Assembly (NCBI RefSeq): GCF_014204985.1
Contig: NZ_JACHMP010000001.1
Span: forward strand, 6,696,001 to 6,760,000
Direction of reading: 5' to 3'
Origin: Streptosporangium becharense
Lineage (GTDB): Bacteria; Actinomycetota; Actinomycetes; Streptosporangiales; Streptosporangiaceae
Length of the DNA: 64,000 bases
Positions 57,727-64,000 of this stretch are shown here, one piece after another. Every line of letters starts with the position of its first letter. The first letter of the stretch is position 1. The position numbers were made by a program, and so were the translations under genes. The notes beneath the pieces were generated by a model that was not told where the DNA came from, made no database searches, and saw only the letters and a list, made by a program, of their open reading frames with translations.

Positions 57727-58785
57727 TCAGGCGCCCGCCGGGCGGTGCCGGTGCCACCAGCGCAGCGCCAGCCGCACCCCGCGCGGGGCGGGAGCCAGCG
57801 CGCAACCGGTCAGCCGGATCCGCTCGGGGTGGCGCAGGCCGGTGAAGCGGCAGGCGCTGAGGTCCAGCGAGTCGAGCGCCAGTTCCTCGGCGTCCACCCC
57901 GTGCAGCGAGATGACCCGGGCGCCGCCCCGGCCGCGGACGGTGGCCGGACCGCTCAGGGTCGCCCCCTCCAGGTCGGCCACGGCGTCGTCGAGGCGTACG
58001 GTCAGTCGTCCGGCCACCCGCAGACGCCGCAGGTCCACCGAGCAGCGGCCGGCGGTCAGGTCGAGGTTCTTGCCCGCCCAGGCCCCGGCGAGCGTCAGGT
58101 GGCGGCCGACGGACACCGGGGTCAGGTAGCCGCCTCCCGAGAAGCGCGCCGCCTCGAACCCGGCGGCCCCGCCGAAACCCGCCCTGCGGAAGGAGACCGT
58201 GCGGCGGAACCGGCAGCCCCTGAAGGTCACGTCACCCGCGAAACGGGTGCCGTCGAAGGCGACGAAGCCACGGAAGTCGGCGCCCTCGAAGGACGCGGTC
58301 CGCCCGAACGCCGCCGCGCCGAACAGGGCGTCGCCGCCGACGCGCACCCCGTCCAGGGCCGCGTGCCCGGTGATGACGACGCCGTGCAGTGACAGCTCGC
58401 GGTCGAAGCGCGCCTCCCGGAACGAGACGTTGCGCGCGAAGCGGGCGTCGCAGAACGAGGCGAGGTGCTGGAAGCGGGCGTGGTCGAAGGAGACGTCCCC
58501 GTCGAACCGGACGTCGCCGAAGCGCAGGCTCTCCGGGAAGCTCGCCCAGTCGAAGCGGGCACGGCCCAGTCTGCCGCGTGCGGCGGTGAGGACACGCTCC
58601 AGCAGGGGCCTGTCGACGACGGTGGCCCGCAGGTCGACCGGGGAACCGGGGGAGAGGCGGCCGAGGACCTCGTCGAGCTCGGCGGCGTCCAGATGGGCCA
58701 GGCAGCGCCCGTACGGCCGCTGCGCCGCCCCGATGCACTCCGGAGAGGCGGTACAGGTGACCCAGCCCACATCCAGACTTCTCAT
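57727..58785 (-). CDS. Pentapeptide-repeat protein with N-terminal Cys/His motif
   Basis: A 352-residue protein. The N-terminus has C-T-A-S-P-E-C, then C-L-A-H (possible zinc site, residues about 8-28). From about 90 to 330 it consists of pentapeptide-like repeats with F or L every fifth residue (F-D-G-D-V, F-D-H-A-R, F-R-E-A-R, F-R-G-C-R and similar), which form a right-handed beta helix. Pentapeptide proteins are often adaptors or DNA mimics. ATG 58785 was chosen because the Cys motif follows closely. The window gives no partner. Confidence 0.85.
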   Translation of the reverse strand: MRSLDVGWVTCTASPECIGAAQRPYGRCLAHLDAAELDEVLGRLSPGSPVDLRATVVDRPLLERVLTAARGRLGRARFDWASFPESLRFGDVRFDGDVSFDHARFQHLASFCDARFARNVSFREARFDRELSLHGVVITGHAALDGVRVGGDALFGAAAFGRTASFEGADFRGFVAFDGTRFAGDVTFRGCRFRRTVSFRRAGFGGAAGFEAARFSGGGYLTPVSVGRHLTLAGAWAGKNLDLTAGRCSVDLRRLRVAGRLTVRLDDAVADLEGATLSGPATVRGRGGARVISLHGVDAEELALDSLDLSACRFTGLRHPERIRLTGCALAPAPRGVRLALRWWHRHRPAGA

Positions 58786-58948
58786 ACCTTGGTGATACCC
58801 GCACGGCACGATCGCACTGACTTCCAGGTCAAGGAAAGCCATATCTGGCGGCCCTGGATAGACATGAACTGTCAAGATTCGCCGATTTCACTTCCTATCC
58901 ACCCATAGGTAAGTGTGGTTAGATCAATTGGGCTCTACGCTCCCGGTC

Positions 58949-61339
58949 ATGCGTGCTTTATCGCGGGCGTTCGCCGCCCTCGCCGCCGTTGGCGTCACCG
59001 CCACCGGCGTCACGGCCCTCATCTCAGCCCCGGCCCTGGCCGAGCCGGGCACCGTCGTCATCAGTCAGGTCTACGGCGGAGGCGGCGGTAACGGTGCGCC
59101 GTTCACCCATGACTTCGTCGAACTGTTCAACCGCAGCTCCGCGCCCGTCGCCCTGGACGGCTGGTCCGTCCAGTACACCAGTGCCACCGGCACCGGGAAC
59201 TTCGCCGCGAACCCGGTCGTGCCGCTGTCCGGCACCCTCGCCCCCGGCCAGTACCACCTGGTGCAGCTGGCGGGCGGGGCCAACGGCGCCGCGCTGCCCG
59301 CACCGGACACCGTTGGAACGATCAACATGAGCGGCAGCGCCGGCAAGGCGGTCCTCGTCCGCTCCGCCGACGGCCTGGCGTGCAACGGCGGCTCCACCGC
59401 CTGCACACCGGAGCAGACGGCGCTGATCGCCGACCTCGTCGGGTACGGCACCGCGAACTACTACGAGGGCACCGCCGCCCCGGGCCTGTCGCCCACCACG
59501 GCGGGGCTGCGCAAGGACCACGGCTGCGCCGACACCGACGTCAACGGCGCGGACGTGGAGACCGGGGCTCCCGCGCCGCGCAACCGGGCCACCGCCCCCG
59601 CTCCCTGCGGCGGCGAGCCCTCGCCGACGCCGACGGTCACCCCGACCGTGGAGCCCACGCCCACGCCGACGGTCACCCCGACGGTGGAGCCCACGCCGAC
59701 GCCCACGGGCGAGCCGTGCCAGATCCCGGCCACCCACCAGATCGCCGAGGTCCAGGGGAACGGGGACGCCAGCCCGCTGGTCGGCAAGACCGTCCGTGTC
59801 GAGGGCGTGGTGACCGGCGACTTCCAGGCGACGAACCAGCTCAGCGGCTTCTTCCTCCAGGACCCGACCCCGGACGCCGACCCGGCGACCTCCGACGGCC
59901 TGTTCGCCTTCGCCCGCAGCTCCTTCAAGGACGTCAAGGTCGGCGACCGGGTGCTGGTCACCGGCAAGGTCGTGGAGTTCAACGGCTGGACCGAGCTGTC
60001 CCCGGTGACCGCGGTGGACGTCTGCGGCACGGGCACCGTCACGCCCACCCGGCAGAGCCTGCCGCGCGCCGAGGGTGCGACCTTCGAACCCGTCGAGAGC
60101 ATGCTCGTCACCTTCCCCGAGCCGCTGACCGTCACCGACCACTACAACCTCGGCCGCTACGGCGAGGTCACGGTCTCCTCCGAGGGGCGCCTGTACCAGC
60201 CGACCGACCGGCCCGGCGTCAGCGCCGAGCTGAACGCCCGGCGCAGCCTGCTCGTCGACGACGGCTCCTCCGCGGAGAACCCGCAGACGATCCCCTACAC
60301 CGACCCGCGCGTCGTCCGCCTGGGCGACACCGCGGTGGGCGTCACCGGGGTGGTGGGCTACGGGTTCGGCAAGTACCGCCTCCAGCCCACCAAGCAGATC
60401 AGGTTCCTGCCGCTCAACCCGCGGCTGCCCGTGCCGCTCCCGGTCGTCGGGAACGTCAAGGTGGCCAGCTTCAACACCCTCAACTGGTTCACCACCGTCG
60501 GCTCACGCGGCGCCACCACCCCCGAGGAGCAGCAGCGCCAGCTCGCCAAGCTGGTCGCCGCCCTGAAGGGCATCAACGCCGACGTGGTCGGCCTCATGGA
60601 GGTGGAGAACAACGGGCAGACCGCGGTCCAGGCCCTCGTCGACGCGCTCAACGCCGAGGTCGGCGCGGGCACCTACGCGGCGCTCGCCCACCCGCACCCC
60701 GGCACCGACGTGGTCCAGGTATCGATGATCTACAAGCCGGCCAAGCTCCGGCTGGTGGGCGCCACCCAGTCGTCGACCGACCCGGTCTTCAGCCGCCCCC
60801 CGCTGATCCAGACCTTCCGCCGCGTCAAGGGCGGCCAGCCCTTCACCGTGATGGTCAACCACTTCAAGTCCAAGCGCTGCGACGACGCCACCGGCCCGGA
60901 CACCGACCAGGGCGACGGCCAGAGCTGCTACAACGCCCGGCGCATCCTCCAGTCGAAGGCGACACTCGGCCTGATCGACAGCCTTGAGCTGCCCAACCCG
61001 ATGGTGCTCGGCGACCTCAACGCCTACGGCGAGGAGGACCCGATCGACACCCTGGAGGCCGGCGGCCTGTCCAGCGTGACGAAGAAGTTCGTCCCCGCGC
61101 CGCTGCGCTACAGCTACCTGTTCGACGGCCTGAGCGGTGAGCTCGACCACGCCATGGTCGGCAAGCAGCTGCTCAAGCGCGTCACCGGTGCGACGATCTG
61201 GCACATCAACTCCGACGAGAGCCGGATCACCGACTACAACACCGAGTACAACCCGCCGGGCCTCTACCGGCCCGACGCGTTCCGCTCCTCCGACCACGAC
61301 CCCGTGATCGTCGGCCTCACCATTCCCGGCGGACGCTAG
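58949..61339 (+). CDS. Secreted ExeM/NucH-type endonuclease
   Basis: A 796-residue exported nuclease. A signal peptide (cleavage near A-L-A-E) is followed by a lamin-tail domain (V-V-I-S-Q-V-Y-G-G-G-G-G-N, F-V-E-L-F-N-R). A Thr/Pro/Val repeat linker (T-P-T-V-T-P-T-V-E-P) leads to an OB-fold region (R-V-E-G-V-V-T-G-D-F). The C-terminal EEP nuclease domain has F-N-T-L-N-W-F, L-M-E-V-E-N-N, N-H-F-K-S-K, L-G-D-L-N-A-Y and S-S-D-H-D-P. This is the ExeM/NucH architecture for degradation of extracellular DNA. ATG 58949 begins the signal peptide. Two strong hairpins follow. Confidence 0.93.
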   Translation: MRALSRAFAALAAVGVTATGVTALISAPALAEPGTVVISQVYGGGGGNGAPFTHDFVELFNRSSAPVALDGWSVQYTSATGTGNFAANPVVPLSGTLAPGQYHLVQLAGGANGAALPAPDTVGTINMSGSAGKAVLVRSADGLACNGGSTACTPEQTALIADLVGYGTANYYEGTAAPGLSPTTAGLRKDHGCADTDVNGADVETGAPAPRNRATAPAPCGGEPSPTPTVTPTVEPTPTPTVTPTVEPTPTPTGEPCQIPATHQIAEVQGNGDASPLVGKTVRVEGVVTGDFQATNQLSGFFLQDPTPDADPATSDGLFAFARSSFKDVKVGDRVLVTGKVVEFNGWTELSPVTAVDVCGTGTVTPTRQSLPRAEGATFEPVESMLVTFPEPLTVTDHYNLGRYGEVTVSSEGRLYQPTDRPGVSAELNARRSLLVDDGSSAENPQTIPYTDPRVVRLGDTAVGVTGVVGYGFGKYRLQPTKQIRFLPLNPRLPVPLPVVGNVKVASFNTLNWFTTVGSRGATTPEEQQRQLAKLVAALKGINADVVGLMEVENNGQTAVQALVDALNAEVGAGTYAALAHPHPGTDVVQVSMIYKPAKLRLVGATQSSTDPVFSRPPLIQTFRRVKGGQPFTVMVNHFKSKRCDDATGPDTDQGDGQSCYNARRILQSKATLGLIDSLELPNPMVLGDLNAYGEEDPIDTLEAGGLSSVTKKFVPAPLRYSYLFDGLSGELDHAMVGKQLLKRVTGATIWHINSDESRITDYNTEYNPPGLYRPDAFRSSDHDPVIVGLTIPGGR

Positions 61340-61349
61340 CCGTGGCGGG

Positions 61350-61439
61350 CCGGCCCGGCCTGCGCGCCGGGCCGGTCCCCATCACGCGACGGCGATCCCG
61401 CTCCCGTCGGCCCCGGAAGGCTCTCCGGGGCCGACGGGA
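61350..61439 (+). terminator. Two successive terminator hairpins after nuclease gene
   Basis: CCGGCCCGGC (61350-61359) / GCCGGGCCGG (61366-61375) and a perfect 16-bp stem 61402-61417 / 61424-61439 with loop AGGCTC. Both lie between the nuclease and the thioredoxin gene. Confidence 0.85.
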
Positions 61440-61538
61440 ATCCGGCCGCGTCCGGTAGGCCGGGCACGGGATGGAATGCCCAGGGCGGGGAACTGGTTAT
61501 GCCACGCGTACAGGAGTGAGAGACAAGAGGAGCCACCG

Positions 61539-61910
61539 GTGGCGACCATCGAGGTAACCGAGAAGAACTTCAACGAGATCGCCGACGAGGGGATCGTCCT
61601 GCTGGACTTCTGGGCGGCCTGGTGCGGGCCGTGCCGCACCTTCGGACCGATCTTCGAGAAGGCGTCGGAGAAGCACGCCGACATCAAGTTCGGCAAGATC
61701 GACACCGAGGCCGAGCAGGCGCTGGCCCAGGGCTTCGAGATCACCTCGATCCCGACGGTCATGGCCATCCGTGACGGCATCGTGGTCTTCGCCCAGCCCG
61801 GCGCGTTGCCCGCCCCGGCCCTGGAAGACCTGATCGGCCAGGTTCGCGCGCTCGACATGGAGGCCATCCGCGCCGAGCTGGCCAACGAGCTGGGTGTGCA
61901 GAAGGGCTGA
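61539..61910 (+). CDS. trxA: Thioredoxin
   Basis: A 123-residue thioredoxin with the redox site W-A-A-W-C-G-P-C (Cys near residues 32 and 35) and the cis-proline in I-T-S-I-P-T-V. The C-terminal 18 residues extend beyond the standard fold. AGGAG lies 7 nt before GTG 61539. It reduces protein disulfides with thioredoxin reductase (not in the window). Confidence 0.95.
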   Translation: MATIEVTEKNFNEIADEGIVLLDFWAAWCGPCRTFGPIFEKASEKHADIKFGKIDTEAEQALAQGFEITSIPTVMAIRDGIVVFAQPGALPAPALEDLIGQVRALDMEAIRAELANELGVQKG

Positions 61911-62293
61911 GGCCCCGGATCCCGAGGCCCCGGCACGCGGCCCCCGCCCGCCGTACGACGGCGCGCGGGGAAGGCCGCAGGAGCGGTCCGCCGCCCGGAC
62001 GGGGGCGATGACCTGCCACTTCGCGTCTCCGGACCAGGTGCTCGCCGAGGCGTTCACCCGGCACGCCGAATCGGCGACCCGCGTCTTCGACGAGTGGCCG
62101 GGTGCCGCCCAGGCCCCCGCCGCGGCGGCCGAGGAGGTGGGCCCGTGCTGCACAGCGCTCCGCCGGCCGACCCGATGACGCCCGAGCAGATCCGCCACGC
62201 CGTCCTCCGCCACCTGCGCCGAAGCCGCCACCTGCGCCGAAGCCACCGCCTGTGCTTACACCTCCCCCTGTCACCACGCGATCGGAATCACCG
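61911..62293 (+). other. 383-bp region with possible small ORF and gene remnants
   Basis: No certain gene. ATG 62008 to 62178 opens 56 codons with normal high third-position GC (beginning M-T-C-H-F-A-S-P-D-Q-V-L-A-E-A-F). A second frame from GTG 62144, preceded by GAGGAGG, reads M-T-P-E-Q-I-R-H-A-V-L-R-H-L from 62174, which resembles the beginning of an acyl carrier protein, but it turns into low-complexity sequence at an 18-bp tandem repeat. This may be the remnant of a small operon. The last part has no clear ribosome-binding site for the MFS gene. Confidence 0.4.
62207..62242 (+). repeat. 18-bp perfect tandem duplication
   Basis: Two identical 18-bp units (62207-62224, 62225-62242), each CCGCCACCTGCGCCGAAG, followed by a diverged third. 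They interrupt the ACP-like frame. Confidence 0.9.
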
Positions 62294-63580
62294 ATGTCCG
62301 CTGCCACCGCGTCCCCCACCGCGTCCGTCGAGTCCACGCGGCAGACGCGTCTGGCCCGCGTCGCCGTCGCCGCGTTGTTCCTCACCAACGGCGCCCTGTT
62401 CGCCAACGTCGTACCGCGATACCCGCAGATCAAGGCCGACCTCGGCCTGAGCAACGCCGTCCTCGGCGCCGCGCTGGCCGCGCTTCCGCTCGGCGCGCTG
62501 CTGGCCGGGCTCCTCGCGGCCGCCGCGATCCGCCGGTTCCGCTCCTCACGGGTGGCGGCGCTCGGGGTCGTGCTGCTCGCCGTCGCGACGTTCGTCATCC
62601 CGTTCGCGTCGAACGGGATCGCGTTCGGCGCCGTGCTGTTCGTCATCGGCGCACTGGACGCCGTCGTGGACGTCGCGCAGAACGCGCACGGCCTGCGGGT
62701 GCAGCGCCTCTACGGCCGGTCCATCGTCAACTCCTTCCACGGCGTGTGGAGCATCGGCGCCGTCCTGGGCGGCCTGATGGGCTCGGCCGCCGCCGGCCTC
62801 CGCGTCCCCCTCGCGATACACCTGAGCGTCTCCACGGCGCTGTTCGGCGTCGTCGCCCTCGTCGCCTACCGGTTCCTGCTCCCCGGGCCGGAAGACGCCG
62901 AACGTCCCGCCGTGACCCGCGTCCCGGGTGCGGACCACGACCCCGCCGCGACCCGTGACCCCGCCGCCGACGGCCACCCGGCCGCTCCGGCCGCCCATGA
63001 CGCGGGCCGGCGCGCCTTCGCCGGCTCGACCGCGCGGATGCTCGCCGCGCTCGGTGTGCTCGCCGCCTGTGGCGCACTCGTCGAGGACGCCGGCGCGTCC
63101 TGGGGTGCCATCTACCTCAGCGGTGACCTGCGTACCGATGCCGCCACCGCCGGCCTGGCCTTCGTGGCGCTGCAGGTCGCCATGACCGTCGGCCGTCTCA
63201 CCGGCGACCGCGCCGTTGACCGCTTCGGCCAGCGCACCGTCGTCCGCGCCGGAGGAGCCCTCGCCACCGTCGGCATGGGCGCCGCCCTTGCCGTCCCCAC
63301 CGTGGGCACCGCGCTGGCCGGCTTCGCCCTCGCCGGCCTCGGTGTCGCCACCCTCGTCCCCGCAGCCATGCACGCCGCGGACGAACTCCCCGGGCTTCCC
63401 GACGGCACCGGCCTGACCATCGTCAGCTGGCTGCTGCGGGGAGGATTCCTGCTGTCCCCACCCCTCGTCGGGTTCGTCGCCGACCTCGTCAGCCTGCGCG
63501 TGGGCCTGCTCAGCGTCGTGCTCGCCGGCCTCGTCACCGTCATCCTCGCCCGGGTCCTGGCCGACCGGCGCCAGGCCTGA
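62294..63580 (+). CDS. MFS transporter
   Basis: A 428-residue major facilitator with 12 predicted helices and a charged loop (Asp/Pro/His-rich, about residues 205-245) in the middle. The first helix has F-L-T-N-G-A-L-F-A-N-V-V-P-R-Y-P, and loop 2-3 has I-R-R-F-R-S-S-R. G-D-R-A-V-D-R-F-G is the equivalent loop of the second half. The overall look fits the sugar/FucP-like or YbjJ-type group. Substrate unknown. ATG 62294 was chosen since the first helix follows; no strong ribosome site is visible. Confidence 0.85.
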   Translation: MSAATASPTASVESTRQTRLARVAVAALFLTNGALFANVVPRYPQIKADLGLSNAVLGAALAALPLGALLAGLLAAAAIRRFRSSRVAALGVVLLAVATFVIPFASNGIAFGAVLFVIGALDAVVDVAQNAHGLRVQRLYGRSIVNSFHGVWSIGAVLGGLMGSAAAGLRVPLAIHLSVSTALFGVVALVAYRFLLPGPEDAERPAVTRVPGADHDPAATRDPAADGHPAAPAAHDAGRRAFAGSTARMLAALGVLAACGALVEDAGASWGAIYLSGDLRTDAATAGLAFVALQVAMTVGRLTGDRAVDRFGQRTVVRAGGALATVGMGAALAVPTVGTALAGFALAGLGVATLVPAAMHAADELPGLPDGTGLTIVSWLLRGGFLLSPPLVGFVADLVSLRVGLLSVVLAGLVTVILARVLADRRQA

Positions 63581-63686
63581 CCGCAGGCGGACCGCCGTCC
63601 GGATGAACGCTCACCTGCGGCCGACACCCGGGACCCTCGTGACCGTCAGGTCGTCCTGGAGAACGAGGCGGGAGGCTCCTCCCTGT

Positions 63687-63721
63687 CCCGTTCCCGCCCG
63701 GTGAACGGAGGCGGGAACGGG
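63687..63721. terminator. Bidirectional terminator between MFS and DAHP synthase genes
   Basis: CCCGTTCCCGCC (63687-63698) pairs perfectly with GGCGGGAACGGG (63710-63721) around an 11-nt loop between convergent genes. Confidence 0.85.
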
Positions 63722-63740
63722 GGAGGGGCCGGACGGCCGG

Positions 63741-64000
<260 letters not shown>

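Noticed and set aside
58861-58873. GACA-N5-TGTC inverted repeat before the nuclease gene as a further copy of the hmuO operator
   Set aside because: The spacer is 5 bp rather than 3 and the outer bases differ, so it does not match the pair at 37660-37714.

Overview
The window is very GC-rich DNA with strong third-position G/C bias, frequent GTG starts and many 4-bp ATGA/GTGA gene overlaps. Together with a conservon (cvnABCD), twin-arginine exported enzymes, a PhoP-like box, a HAIR (HspR) element and actinobacterial P450 and terpene genes, this points to a filamentous actinomycete chromosome. A Streptosporangiales-type host is my guess from gene content, not something the sequence proves. I saw no tRNA, rRNA, CRISPR array, insertion sequence or phage gene.

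Layout. 1-2908: the 3' part of a terpenoid cluster (P450 fragment, class I terpene synthase, class II diterpene cyclase), all joined by 4-bp overlaps; the two cyclases suggest a labdane-type diterpenoid. 3123-7097: a conservon (sensor kinase-like CvnA, roadblock CvnB, DUF742 CvnC, small GTPase CvnD). 7203-10181: PPK2 kinase, PAP2/diacylglycerol-kinase fusion and a TetR regulator. 10294-13170: an ABC-F ATPase with its own promoter and a leader containing a 4-codon ORF, coupled to a lipoprotein. 13264-25400: mostly housekeeping or secondary genes (zinc-finger protein, APH-like kinase, LLM oxidoreductase, SnoaL-like protein, HAD phosphatase, a pseudogene, ArfB, an alpha/beta hydrolase, PhoD, two secreted proteins, a P450 and an MFS pump).

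25498-36110 is the most interesting stretch. First comes a five-gene translationally coupled operon of the uncharacterised STM4015-4014-4013-4012-4011 families (LRR-like protein, ATP-grasp, phosphatase-superfamily hydrolase, two radical SAM enzymes). It is followed in the same direction by a two-gene predicted RNA-repair module: a ligase-HD-kinase fusion and a 1005-residue protein with MJ1316, EEP, 2H-phosphoesterase and nucleotidyltransferase parts. 

36178-48766: TetR and heme oxygenase with a pair of identical operator-like palindromes; Lon under a HAIR element; a GNAT-methyltransferase fusion; a four-cysteine leader ORF ahead of a metNIQ-type methionine transporter; an acyl-CoA synthetase; a Pro/Gln-rich membrane protein; three tiny overlapping genes that are easy to miss; and a YegP-like protein. 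49244-58785: an HtrA protease; a cydABDC operon whose CydA and CydB are unusually short, facing a PadR regulator across a palindrome-rich promoter; a HAAS-type membrane protein; and a pentapeptide-repeat protein. 58949-64000: a secreted LTD/EEP nuclease, thioredoxin, an MFS transporter and the 3' end of a class II DAHP synthase.

All assignments come from reading the translated sequence and remembered family motifs; no database search was possible. Start codons were chosen from Shine-Dalgarno matches, coupling overlaps or leaderless -10 elements, and alternatives are stated where real.
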